Positions 8,564-17,143 of a stretch of 64,000 nt of DNA are shown here, in pieces (the stretch's first letter is position 1; each line of letters begins with the position of its first letter). A model generated the notes under the pieces. It did no database searches, was not told the DNA's origin, and saw only the letters and a list, made by a program, of their open reading frames with translations. Origin of the DNA: an uncultured Hyphomicrobiales bacterium (GTDB taxonomy: Bacteria; Pseudomonadota; Alphaproteobacteria; Rhizobiales; Rhizobiaceae); contig CALTTH010000004.1 in NCBI GenBank assembly GCA_943908365.1, positions 1-64,000 on the forward strand. Reading direction: 5' to 3'. Made by a program: the position numbers and the translations under genes.

Positions 8564-8573
8564 AGTCGTCTCC

Positions 8574-9242
8574 TCACTTGACCGGATAGCTGAAAGACAG
8601 GCGCGAGATGAGACCGAAGACGCCCATCACCAGCGAGGAAATCACGAGGTAGAGCAGCGTGATGGAGAAATATACCTCGAAGGAGCGGAAGGTATCGGCC
8701 TCGATCTTCTGCGCCACCGAGGTCAGCTCGTAAGCTGCAATCGATGTACAAACGGAGGTTGTCAGCGTCAGCATGATGAACTGGCTGGTGAGCGAGGGAT
8801 AGACCGCCCGCAACGCAGGCTTCAGAATGATGTGGCGGAAGATCTGCGCGCGGCCGAGGCCAAGCGCAAGCCCGGCTTCCACCTGCCCCTTGGGAACGGC
8901 ATCCACGCCCCCGCGAATGATTTCGATCGCGTAGGCACCACCGTTGAGTGCCAACGCGACGATAGCAGTCACCGTGGGGTTAAGGCGCAGACCGAGCTGC
9001 GGCAGGGCAAAGAAGATAAAAAATATCTGGACCAGGAAGGGCGTGTTGCGGATCAGCTCGACGAAGCCGATGACAAAGCCGCGCAACAGCCTGAAGCGCG
9101 ACCGACGCGCCACTACGCCCAGAACACCGATGATCGTCGCCAGCGACATGCCAGCAATCGCCAGCCCAATGGTGGCGAGACACGCAAAGAGCAGCTCGGG
9201 AAGGCGCTCAATGACCGCCGAGAAATCGAGACTGTAAGACAT
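8574..9242 (-). CDS. ABC transporter permease, polar amino acid type (intact)
   Basis: A 222-residue inner-membrane permease of the HisQ/HisM family with about five transmembrane helices. It has RNTPFLVQIFF, a segment typical of the family, and an intact coupling region (GGVDAVPKGQVEAGLALGLG). It is the first gene of the minus-strand unit that continues with the broken permease, the broken ATPase, aroE and aroQ. No substrate-binding protein gene is in the unit or in the 325 bp upstream. In similar catabolic clusters such transporters import quinate or shikimate, but here the system appears disabled. Confidence 0.8.
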   Translation of the reverse strand: MSYSLDFSAVIERLPELLFACLATIGLAIAGMSLATIIGVLGVVARRSRFRLLRGFVIGFVELIRNTPFLVQIFFIFFALPQLGLRLNPTVTAIVALALNGGAYAIEIIRGGVDAVPKGQVEAGLALGLGRAQIFRHIILKPALRAVYPSLTSQFIMLTLTTSVCTSIAAYELTSVAQKIEADTFRSFEVYFSITLLYLVISSLVMGVFGLISRLSFSYPVK

Positions 9243-9567
9243 GGTTCCTCCGCAACCCTCCGGTTAAGGCATCAGCCCGCCGTTTGGCCATCTCCCCGTT
9301 CTCCGCACTTTCGCTTCAAACGCTTCCTTGTTCGTGGCGGATTGTGTTTTAGGAAGAGCTCTCCCAAGCCCATCCACATCCGACACATGAATGTTTGTAC
9401 CAGTTAGTTCATTTTAAAGTCAACGCTCAGGGAGGATGAAAATGCAGCTTTTGCAACTGATTTTCGAAGCGCCTTTGTTTCTATTTATTCAATTATTTCA
9501 ATGCGGAAGGAAACATGGTGCATTAAGCAGCGATCATGCTCCAACACCCCCACTCGCAGGCTATTGC
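9243..9567. promoter_or_regulatory. Intergenic region with second TetR operator-like site
   Basis: No gene was found in these 325 bp. TGTACCAGTTAGTTCA at 9396-9411 resembles the site in the quiC/tetR promoter (TGTAC, AGTT and GTT conserved) and lies about 155 bp before the first permease ATG. The region downstream of pcaB shows no clear terminator. The expected binding-protein gene is absent. Confidence 0.55.
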
Positions 9568-10659
9568 TTACCTGTGATGCCCCGTGTTCTGTCCAGGCTC
9601 TCGCCCGATGCGTTTGATCTCTCCCATCAGTCGGCGTGCAGTCCGTAGCGCGGAGGCGGTCGCCAGTACCATGGGCGGCAGCGTCATCCATTCCAGCATC
9701 CAGGCGGCACCCGACCGCTCCTGCTCATGCACCAGCGACTGATGAAGCGCCGAAACTTGCGTTGCGTTGAAGCGCGCCAGCGTGACCAGCAGTTCCGCTG
9801 CAACCGGATTCTGCTTGTGCGGCATGGCCGAAGACCCGCCGCCGCCGGCGAGGCTTATCTCGGTGCCCGCCTGGGCGAGCAGGGCGATGTCCTGCCCGAT
9901 CTTGCCGAGGCTGCCGGTGACAAGTGACAGGAGCCCCGCCAATTCGGCGATTGTGTCCCGCTGGCTGTGCCATTGGCCACGATCGTGAAGGCCAAGACGG
10001 GCGGCGAGTGCAGCCCGTAAGGCAGGACCATCATCACCGAAGCGTTCAAGCGTTCCAGCCGCACCGCCGAACTGCACGGCAAATCCATCGGTGGCAAAAT
10101 GGGCAAGCCGGGACTGCGTGCGTTCGAGCGGGGATCGCCAGGAACCGATCCGGTCGGCGGTGTGGATATCGATTGCGGCCTGCATCCGCGTATACGCCAT
10201 CAGCGGCTTGTCGCCGTCCCCCTTCAAAAGTGCGTCGAGATCGCCAATCACCTCGCCCAACCGAGCTTTGATGATGTCGTAAGCTGCCTTCAGTCTCACC
10301 ATAAGGCTGGTATCGATGACATCCTGACTGGTCGCGCCGAAATGCACTTTCTCGGCAGCCGCGCCACCGACTGTCGCCCGCATCTGGCGGATGAGCGCAG
10401 GAACGACCACGCCGTCACGCGCCATGCCCTCAGCAAGCCCGGCCATGTCCGGCACGAAGCTATCAAGGGCGGCGTCAATCGTTTCGGCAATACGAACGTC
10501 GAGCACGCCGCAATCTGCCTCTGCCAGTGCCAGAGCCCTCTCGAAGCGGATCATTGCGGCGATATCGGCCTCTGCGGAAAACAGTGCGGCGATCTCGGCA
10601 TCGCCGAAGAGACCGGAGAGGAAAGGATGATCGAACGGCGAGAGGCTCATGGCGATCAT
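9568..10659 (-). CDS. pcaB: 3-carboxy-cis,cis-muconate cycloisomerase
   Basis: A 363-residue fumarase/aspartase-superfamily enzyme that lactonises 3-carboxymuconate to 4-carboxymuconolactone. The superfamily signature GSSAMPHKQNP is present, with the conserved GATSQD segment near residue 110. The protein is near the short end for PcaB (about 350-450). Its ATG overlaps the pcaG stop (ATGA); MSLSPFDH, three codons later, is an alternative start. It is the last gene of the pcaDC-H-G-B operon. Confidence 0.92.
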   Translation of the reverse strand: MIAMSLSPFDHPFLSGLFGDAEIAALFSAEADIAAMIRFERALALAEADCGVLDVRIAETIDAALDSFVPDMAGLAEGMARDGVVVPALIRQMRATVGGAAAEKVHFGATSQDVIDTSLMVRLKAAYDIIKARLGEVIGDLDALLKGDGDKPLMAYTRMQAAIDIHTADRIGSWRSPLERTQSRLAHFATDGFAVQFGGAAGTLERFGDDGPALRAALAARLGLHDRGQWHSQRDTIAELAGLLSLVTGSLGKIGQDIALLAQAGTEISLAGGGGSSAMPHKQNPVAAELLVTLARFNATQVSALHQSLVHEQERSGAAWMLEWMTLPPMVLATASALRTARRLMGEIKRIGREPGQNTGHHR

Positions 10660-11276
10660 ATATCGAAGAAGACGGTTTCGCCATCGCCTTGCAGGCGAAT
10701 GTCGAAGCGATAGGCATTCTCACCATCCGGCTTTGCAATCAGCGTCGGGATACGGTCCTTGTGCTCGATGCGGGCCAGCACCGGATCCGCCTTGTTTGCT
10801 GCGTCATCCTCGGGAAAATACATTCTCGTATGCAGACCGATATTGATGCCGCGCGCGACAATCCAAAAGGTGATGTGCGGCGCCATGAAGCGTCCATCCT
10901 TGAACGGGACGCGGCCGGGCTTGATCGTTTCGAAGATGAACTCACCGGTATTCATATCGCCGGGCGAGCGGCCCCAACCGGCAAAATGCGGGTCGGCAGC
11001 GCCAGCCGTTTCGCTCGGGCTGTTATAGAGCCCTTGAGCATCGGCCTGCCATATTTCAACCAGTGCATCCTTCAGCGCATAACCACCACCGTCGAAGACG
11101 GTGCCGCGAATGGTGATACGGGTGCCGGTCGCCTGTTCATCATAGAGTTTGCCCGCGCCAAGATCTTGCTCGAAGACGCCGTTGATGCCTACAAAGTTCG
11201 GTGTGCAACCAATATGGACGTAGGGTCCCGCCGTCTGGGAAGCGCTTTCCTTCAGATAATCGAGCGGCTGCACCAT
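10656..11276 (-). CDS. pcaG: Protocatechuate 3,4-dioxygenase, alpha subunit
   Basis: The alpha chain (206 residues from the ATG at 11276) of the non-haem Fe(III) intradiol dioxygenase that opens protocatechuate to 3-carboxy-cis,cis-muconate. The fold-typical segments TAGPYVHIG, LVEIWQADA and MAPHITFW are visible. As in known alpha chains, the iron ligands are not kept; they reside on the beta chain. The start is one base after the pcaH stop, so an upstream in-frame start inside pcaH is not used. Its stop overlaps pcaB. Confidence 0.93.
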   Translation of the reverse strand: MVQPLDYLKESASQTAGPYVHIGCTPNFVGINGVFEQDLGAGKLYDEQATGTRITIRGTVFDGGGYALKDALVEIWQADAQGLYNSPSETAGAADPHFAGWGRSPGDMNTGEFIFETIKPGRVPFKDGRFMAPHITFWIVARGINIGLHTRMYFPEDDAANKADPVLARIEHKDRIPTLIAKPDGENAYRFDIRLQGDGETVFFDI

Positions 11277-11277
11277 G

Positions 11278-12018
11278 TCAGTTCCCCTCCGGGCGGTTTT
11301 CAAAGAAGGTGGAGCGGCGACCACGCAACACGATGTCGAACTTGTAGGCGCGCATATCCATGGGAATGGTCGCATTCATGTCGAGCGGCGCGATCAACCG
11401 GCGGATGGCATCTTCATCCGGGATCGTCTTGACGATCGGACACCGCCAGATGAGCGGATCGCCCTCGAAATACATCTGGGTAATCAACCGCTGCTGAAAA
11501 CCATGACCGAAGACCGAGAAATGGATATGGGCCGGACGCCAGTCATTCACCCCGTTCGGCCAGGGATAGGGGCCGGGCTGAATGGTCTTGAACCAGTAAT
11601 AGCCATTCTCGTCAGTGATGGTGCGACCGACACCGCCGAAATTCGGATCGACGGCGGCGAGATAGCTCTCCTTTTTGTGGCGATAACGCCCGCCGGCATT
11701 GGCCTGCCAGAACTCTAAAAGCGCACCGGCGACACCCGCACCGCGCTGATCGAGCACGCGGCCATGCACGAGAATGCGCGGCCCGATCGGCATTTCGCCG
11801 GGCTTGGCATAGTTGAGGATCAGGTCGTTATCGAGCGCATTCAGCAACCCATGACCAAAGACCGGACCGGTGATTTCGCTCTTTGTCCCCTCAAGCGAAA
11901 TCAGCGCACGCTGCGGCGAGCGCAAAACGGACGTCTTGTACCAGGGCGTATAGGCCTGCGGCTGCATCTCCCGATCACGGGCAAAGAAGGGGCCGGTTTC
12001 CGGAGGGTGTTTGCTCAC
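11278..12018 (-). CDS. pcaH: Protocatechuate 3,4-dioxygenase, beta subunit
   Basis: The 246-residue catalytic beta chain. The four Fe(III) ligands are visible with the known spacing: Tyr112 (GGRY), Tyr151 (PGPYPW), His164 and His166 (PAHIHF), that is 39, 13 and 2 residues apart as in the Pseudomonas enzyme. The gene overlaps the end of pcaDC by four bases and is followed by pcaG at one base, consistent with equimolar alpha and beta translation. It acts on protocatechuate produced by the vanillate and quinate routes upstream in this window. Confidence 0.95.
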   Translation of the reverse strand: MSKHPPETGPFFARDREMQPQAYTPWYKTSVLRSPQRALISLEGTKSEITGPVFGHGLLNALDNDLILNYAKPGEMPIGPRILVHGRVLDQRGAGVAGALLEFWQANAGGRYRHKKESYLAAVDPNFGGVGRTITDENGYYWFKTIQPGPYPWPNGVNDWRPAHIHFSVFGHGFQQRLITQMYFEGDPLIWRCPIVKTIPDEDAIRRLIAPLDMNATIPMDMRAYKFDIVLRGRRSTFFENRPEGN

Positions 12019-13226
12019 GTCGTCTGCTCCTTTCGCGCGGAGGTTGCGTTTCGATCGGCCAGCAGCTGCTTGGCGATCTTGAAGCCATGATTGGCAGCAG
12101 GCACGCCGGCATAGATCGCCACGTGCATCAGCGCCTCACGAATATCGTCTTCGCTCGCACCGGTATTGGCGGTCGCCCGCACATGCATGGCCATCTCCTC
12201 ATATTGCCCAAGTGCGGCAAGAAGCGCGATGGTCACGTTGGAGCGCTCTCTCTTTGTCCAGCGATCACTGGACCAGACCGTGCCCCATGCACTTTCGGTG
12301 ATCAATGTCTGGAATGGCTGATCGAAGGCCGTGGCCAACTCGCTCGCCCGATCCACATGCGCATCGCCCAGCACGGCCCGACGGGTCAACATGCCTTGGC
12401 TGTAACGATCGCTGGCCGGGGCTGTGGCATTGCCGAGGGAAAGGTCCCTCAGGAAGCTGGCAACCGCAGCCGCATACGCCGACGGCTGCTCCAGACAGGG
12501 AATGTGACCGCAATCGGCGATCTCGACAAACCGGCTGCCGGGAATACGGTCGGCCATCGCCCGAACCAGATCAGGCGACGTCGAGCCATCCTGATCGCCG
12601 GCAACGCAAAGCGTCGGCGCGGCAATGTGCGCCACGGCTTCGGTGTAATCGGCATCGCGGATCGCCGCACAGGTGCCGCTATAGCCCTGTGCGGACTGGC
12701 GGGCCAGCATAGTCCGGGCCCCGGCATAGAGCGGATTGTCGCTCCGCCGGAAGGCAGGGGTAAACCAGCGCTCCATCACCGGATCGACGAGGCTCGCCAA
12801 CCCATGGACTTTGACGGCATCGATACGAGCATTCCACATCTCGGCGGTGCCGATCTTGTGGGCGGTGTTTGACAGGATGAGAGCGCTGACGCGCTGAGGC
12901 TTTGTTATCGCCAGCGACTGCGCAACAAGCCCGCCCACCGAAAGTCCCCAGACGATAACCTTGTCGATCTTCAGGTGATCGAGAAGAGAGACGAGATCGT
13001 ACGCATGGGTCTCGATCATGCACGGCGCAACGCCAGCGCCAGAGAGCCCATGGCCACGCTTGTCATGGAGCACATAGGCGTAAGCATCGCCCAGTTCGCG
13101 CATGACAGCATCCCAGATACGAAAATCGGTGCCGAGCGAATTGACGAAGGCAATGACCGGCTTTCCCGGCGCCAGACCAACGGCCTGGTAGTGGATTGCT
13201 GCGTCGTCAAGGTGAAGAAAATTCAT
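12015..13226 (-). CDS. Fused 3-oxoadipate enol-lactonase / 4-carboxymuconolactone decarboxylase
   Basis: A 403-residue fusion equivalent to PcaD + PcaC (called PcaL in actinobacteria). Residues ~1-260 are an alpha/beta hydrolase with oxyanion region DKRGHGLS, nucleophile Ser96 in GLSVGG, Asp in GDQDGS and His in DCGHIP. Residues ~274-403 are a complete carboxymuconolactone decarboxylase domain beginning at YSQGMLTRRAVLG, with TIALLAALG and the C-terminal AGVPAANHG. The order is lactonase first, although decarboxylation precedes lactone hydrolysis in the pathway. A GAGGA site precedes the start. It opens the pca operon, divergent from pcaQ. Confidence 0.92.
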   Translation of the reverse strand: MNFLHLDDAAIHYQAVGLAPGKPVIAFVNSLGTDFRIWDAVMRELGDAYAYVLHDKRGHGLSGAGVAPCMIETHAYDLVSLLDHLKIDKVIVWGLSVGGLVAQSLAITKPQRVSALILSNTAHKIGTAEMWNARIDAVKVHGLASLVDPVMERWFTPAFRRSDNPLYAGARTMLARQSAQGYSGTCAAIRDADYTEAVAHIAAPTLCVAGDQDGSTSPDLVRAMADRIPGSRFVEIADCGHIPCLEQPSAYAAAVASFLRDLSLGNATAPASDRYSQGMLTRRAVLGDAHVDRASELATAFDQPFQTLITESAWGTVWSSDRWTKRERSNVTIALLAALGQYEEMAMHVRATANTGASEDDIREALMHVAIYAGVPAANHGFKIAKQLLADRNATSARKEQTT

Positions 13227-13297
13227 TTCGTGCTCCTCTTAAGCAGGAGATTGCAAGATAGCTCCGGTTAAGTAAAATGAGATTTTCAGCGTCTCTC

Positions 13298-13313
13298 ATA
13301 ACTTGGTGGTTAT
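13298..13313. promoter_or_regulatory. PcaQ-type binding site in the pcaD/pcaQ intergenic region
   Basis: ATAACTTGGTGGTTAT is an inverted repeat (ATAAC-N6-GTTAT) very close to the PcaQ site reported for rhizobia (ATAACC-N4-GGTTAA). It lies 72 bp before the pcaDC start, a suitable place for LysR activation, and overlaps the first two bases of the pcaQ ATG, so it could also mediate autorepression. A second GGTTAA half-site lies near 13266-13271. Confidence 0.65.
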
Positions 13314-14244
13314 GGCTTCCCTCATCGACCCACGTATCAAACTCCGGCATCTGCAAGTCTTCATCGAGGTGGCGCGACAAAAAAGCGTCATGCGGGCAGC
13401 CAACGTGCTGCATATCAGTCAGCCGGCAGTCACCAAAACGGTGCGAGAACTCGAGGATGTGCTGGGCGTCGCACTCTTCGAACGCGAAGGTCGCGGTATT
13501 CGTCCTACGCGTCTCGGCGATATCTTCTTGCGCCATGCGGGCGCCACGATGGCCGCTCTTCGCCAGGCGGTTGACGCCGTGTCGCGGGAGGCGACGCATA
13601 TAGACCCGCCGGTGCGCATCGGCGCATTGCCGACGGTATCGGCGCGCATCATGCCGGATGCGATGACGCGCTTTCTCGCTGAAGCACTGCAGGCTCCCAT
13701 CAAGATTGTCACTGGAGAAAACGCCATCCTGCTGGAGCAATTGCGCCAAGGCGATCTCGATCTCGTTGTCGGCCGGCTTGCCGCTCCGGACAAAATGACG
13801 GGCCTCAGTTTCGAGCATCTCTATTCGGAACGGGTGGTTTTCGTGGTCCGTCCCCAACATCGACTGCTGGCAAACAAGGCTGATCTTTTCACCGAGCTTT
13901 CAAATTACCCAATGTTGATGCCAACCCGCAATTCGGTGATCCGGCCGATCGTCGAACAGTTTTTGATCGCACAGGGAGCCGCCATACCGCAAACCCAGAT
14001 CGAAACCGTCTCGGACTCGTTTGGCCGCGCCTATGTCCGCATGAGCGACGCGGTCTGGATCATTTCAGAAGGGGTCGTATCCGGCGATGTCGCGGCGGGT
14101 GCGCTTGCGGTTCTTCCCCTCGACACCGCAGACACAAGCGGCAGCGTGGGTTTGACAATGCGAACGGACACGGCATTCTCCACCTCGCTCGCCCTCATGA
14201 TAGAGGCAATCCGAAAGGCGTCTGCTCATGTCATGAAGCCGTAA
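13312..14244 (+). CDS. pcaQ: LysR-type activator of the pca operon
   Basis: A 310-residue LysR regulator from the ATG at 13312; a TTG three codons earlier is a poorer start. The N-terminal wHTH is clear (LRHLQVFIEVARQKSVMRAA, then SQPAVTKTVRELED) and is followed by a periplasmic-binding-protein-like effector domain. It is divergent from pcaDC-H-G-B, the conserved PcaQ arrangement in Agrobacterium and Sinorhizobium, where the co-inducer is 4-carboxymuconolactone (literature) and the regulator activates pcaD. A PcaQ-like operator overlaps the start. Confidence 0.9.
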   Translation: MASLIDPRIKLRHLQVFIEVARQKSVMRAANVLHISQPAVTKTVRELEDVLGVALFEREGRGIRPTRLGDIFLRHAGATMAALRQAVDAVSREATHIDPPVRIGALPTVSARIMPDAMTRFLAEALQAPIKIVTGENAILLEQLRQGDLDLVVGRLAAPDKMTGLSFEHLYSERVVFVVRPQHRLLANKADLFTELSNYPMLMPTRNSVIRPIVEQFLIAQGAAIPQTQIETVSDSFGRAYVRMSDAVWIISEGVVSGDVAAGALAVLPLDTADTSGSVGLTMRTDTAFSTSLALMIEAIRKASAHVMKP

Positions 14245-14724
14245 GCTGCGGTGTTTGGGGAGCATTCCCGTTTCGAGGCTCGGATGAACAACCAATCCAC
14301 AGGGCACCGGCAGGACGAACGTTCTTCGATGTGCACTACCTTCGAGATCCTTGCAGCGGCGGCAGTTCTTTCGCGTGTCCACGCTGGGATGATACGCTTG
14401 AACTGCCGATCGCCTTCGAGGCGAAGGACGTCGTCGTCAAGGCGACCCTGACCGTCGACCAAGCCCTCAGAACATTCTTCAAAAAAACCGCAATATTCCA
14501 ATCAATATCCTGCGAGCCCTGAGCCTGGTCATTCAAGATCAACGTCGCAAGCAAGCAGATTGTGGCGACAATAGGCGTGACATTGCGTCACGCGACGCCA
14601 TGCGTCCTTGGAAGCTCTTGAGATAAGCTTACTATGCACTCCATCGACTCTATGAAGTGGTAACGCCTGCCCGGAACATCGGGCTGCGTTGATAAGTTCG
14701 AGGGTCTTCAATGATGGAGTCACC
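14245..14724. other. 480-bp gap between pcaQ and cioA
   Basis: No confident gene. One open frame, 14331-14522 (+), 63 codons, ends in a segment (LELPIAFEAKDVVVKATLTV) faintly resembling the small rhizobial DUF982 proteins. It has no convincing ribosome site and I do not call it. The cioA promoter should lie in the last 150 bp, where no clear FNR/Anr box was seen. Confidence 0.3.
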
Positions 14725-16149
14725 ATGACCTTCCTCGGCCTCGAAGCAGAAATGCTGGCGCGAATCCAGTTCGCGTTCACCGTCTCATTCCATTTTCTCT
14801 TTCCCGCCTTCTCGATCGGGACAGCGAGCTACCTAGCCGTTCTAAACGCACTATGGCTGTGGAAGCGGGACGAGGCCTACCTGAAGCTCTTCGAATACTG
14901 GAAGACTATCTTCGCGGTCACCTTCGCGATGGGCGTCGTGTCCGGGATCGTAATGAGCTATCAATTCGGCACGAACTGGTCCGCGTTTTCAGATAAGGCC
15001 GGGCCGGTCATCGGACCGCTGATGGGTTACGAGGTCCTGACGGCGTTTTTCCTTGAGGCGGGCTTCCTCGGTATCGCGCTGTTTGGCCGCAAGCGTGTTG
15101 GCGACACTGCGCATATGGTGGCGGTCGCCATGGTAGCTGTAGGCACGCTGATTTCCGCAACGTGGATCACGTCGGCCAATAGTTGGATGCACACGCCAGC
15201 TGGCTTCAGCGTCGACGCGAACGGCATTTTCGTGCCTGAAGATTGGTGGAGGATCATCTTCAACCCTTCCTTCCCCTACAGAATGACCCATACAGTGCTG
15301 GCAGCCTTCCTGACCACGGCTTTTGCCGTAGGCGCGGTCGGCGCCTGGCACTTGCTGAAGGACCGGACGAACCGCCAGGCCCGCATCATGTTCTCGATGG
15401 CGATGTGGATGGCGGCGATCGTCACGCCCGTTCAGATTTTCGTCGGCGACCTGCATGGCCTGAACACGCTCGAACATCAGCCCGCGAAGATCGCAGCTAT
15501 GGAGGGACACTACGAGACTCATAAGGAAGGCGCCCCTCTTGTGCTCTTCGGCATACCGGACGACGAAGCAGAGACCACTCGCTACGCGATCGAGATTCCC
15601 AAGCTCGGCTCGCTGATCCTGACGCACTCGTTGGACGGCGAGATCAAGGGTCTGAAAGAATGGCCGCGCGACCAACGTCCCCCGGCGCTCATGCCGTTCA
15701 TTACCTTCCGGATCATGGTCGGCCTCGGCTTCCTGATGCTCGGTGTCGGGCTCTGGTCGCTATGGGCCCGCTGGAAAGGAACGCTGTATGACACGCCATC
15801 GCTTCATCGTGTCGCGGTGGCCATGGGCGGCTCCGGTTTCGTGGCCGTCCTTGCCGGCTGGTACACGACCGAGGTGGGTCGTCAGCCTTGGACGGTCTAT
15901 GGACACTTAAGAACCGCTGAGAGCTTGTCGCCGGTTTCTGCCCCTGCGGTCGGGACCTCGCTGCTTATCTTCATCGCGGTGTATTTTGTCGTCTTCGGCG
16001 TGGGCGTCTACTATCTGCTGAAACTCATGCGACGGCCACCAACACCTCTGGACACAGATCAGGAACTCGACGCTGGACCTATTCGGACGGCAGGCATCGT
16101 GCCCGGCGCAACGCAGGATCATTCGCTTGGAGGCCGCCATGGACATTGA
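14725..16149 (+). CDS. cioA: Cytochrome bd-type (cyanide-insensitive) quinol oxidase subunit I
   Basis: A 474-residue CydA/CioA integral membrane protein with about nine transmembrane helices, the haem-bearing subunit that oxidises ubiquinol and reduces O2. It begins MTFLGLEAEMLARIQFAFT, with the His of SFHFLFPAFSIG and the conserved GRQPW motif near the C-terminal third (EVGRQPWTVYG). The loop region is short, as in the CioA subgroup rather than E. coli CydA. The ATG at 14725 has GGAG upstream; an in-frame TTG at 14689 is less likely. It overlaps cioB by 11 bases. Confidence 0.92.
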   Translation: MTFLGLEAEMLARIQFAFTVSFHFLFPAFSIGTASYLAVLNALWLWKRDEAYLKLFEYWKTIFAVTFAMGVVSGIVMSYQFGTNWSAFSDKAGPVIGPLMGYEVLTAFFLEAGFLGIALFGRKRVGDTAHMVAVAMVAVGTLISATWITSANSWMHTPAGFSVDANGIFVPEDWWRIIFNPSFPYRMTHTVLAAFLTTAFAVGAVGAWHLLKDRTNRQARIMFSMAMWMAAIVTPVQIFVGDLHGLNTLEHQPAKIAAMEGHYETHKEGAPLVLFGIPDDEAETTRYAIEIPKLGSLILTHSLDGEIKGLKEWPRDQRPPALMPFITFRIMVGLGFLMLGVGLWSLWARWKGTLYDTPSLHRVAVAMGGSGFVAVLAGWYTTEVGRQPWTVYGHLRTAESLSPVSAPAVGTSLLIFIAVYFVVFGVGVYYLLKLMRRPPTPLDTDQELDAGPIRTAGIVPGATQDHSLGGRHGH

Positions 16150-17143
16150 TCTTTCCTTCGTCTGGGCGGGGATCATCGCCTTCGCCGTCCTCGCCTATGT
16201 TGTACTGGACGGTTTCGACCTTGGTATCGGCATCGTCTTCCCGTTCTTCCGAAAGCGTCGCGACCGCGACGTCATGACGAATTCGATAGCTCCTGTCTGG
16301 GACGGCAACGAAACATGGCTGGTTCTCGGGGGCGGCGGCCTCATGGCCGTCTTCCCGCTTGCCTATGCAATCATCATGCCAGCGCTCTATATGCCGATCA
16401 TTCTGATGCTGGTCAGCCTTATCTTCCGAGGAGTCGCATTCGAGTTTCGATGGCGAACCCACCATGAATCCCATCTCTGGGATTTTGGTTTCTGGATCGG
16501 ATCTTCGGTAGCAGCTCTCATGCAAGGCATTTCTCTGGGCGCACTTGTGCAGGGCGTTGCGGTCGCCGGTAGGCAATACGCAGGCGGCTGGTGGGACTGG
16601 CTCACACCCTTCTCAATCCTAACCGGCGTCGCCGTTCTCACGGGCTACGCGCTGCTCGGCGTTACATGGCTCAATCTCAAGACTTCGGGCGATATACAGG
16701 CGCGGTCGGCAAAGCTCGCGCGTCCCCTAAGCCTGGCGCTTCTGGCGCTGATTGCCATCGTGTCGCTCTGGACACCGTTTATCAACCGGATTTACTTCGA
16801 ACGCTGGTTCGCCTGGCCAACCGCCTTTTTCTCGGCCTTGGTACCGTTGCTGTTAGCGGCTTGTGCTTTTGCGCTTTGGAGTGGGCTGACCCAGGGGAAG
16901 CACCTGCAGCCGTTCTTGGCAGCACTCGGCGTGTTCGTGTTGAGCTTTGTCGGACTTGGGATCAGCTTCTACCCCTACATGATACCCGGTGTCCTGACGA
17001 TCAAGGAAGCGGCCGCACCAGAGAGTTCGATGAAGTTCCTGCTCGTCGGCGCCGTGATACTGGTCCCCATGATCCTTGCCTATACCGCTTACGCCTACTG
17101 GGTCTTCCGCGGCAAGATCGATCCAGAAGAAGGATATCACTGA
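16139..17143 (+). CDS. cioB: Cytochrome bd-type quinol oxidase subunit II
   Basis: A 334-residue CydB/CioB membrane subunit, family-typical length, with N-terminal YVVLDGFDLGIG and the WDGNETWLVLGGGGL motif. The start at 16139 (MDIDLSF) has GGAGG ten bases upstream. It overlaps the cioA 3' end by 11 bases and shares one base with the next small gene (TGATG), so the three are translationally coupled. It pairs with CioA to form the oxidase, usually important at low oxygen or with respiratory inhibitors. Confidence 0.92.
   Translation: MDIDLSFVWAGIIAFAVLAYVVLDGFDLGIGIVFPFFRKRRDRDVMTNSIAPVWDGNETWLVLGGGGLMAVFPLAYAIIMPALYMPIILMLVSLIFRGVAFEFRWRTHHESHLWDFGFWIGSSVAALMQGISLGALVQGVAVAGRQYAGGWWDWLTPFSILTGVAVLTGYALLGVTWLNLKTSGDIQARSAKLARPLSLALLALIAIVSLWTPFINRIYFERWFAWPTAFFSALVPLLLAACAFALWSGLTQGKHLQPFLAALGVFVLSFVGLGISFYPYMIPGVLTIKEAAAPESSMKFLLVGAVILVPMILAYTAYAYWVFRGKIDPEEGYH

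Noticed and set aside
14331..14522. 63-codon frame resembling a DUF982 protein
   Set aside because: The similarity is very weak and no ribosome site is visible; reported only as gap content.
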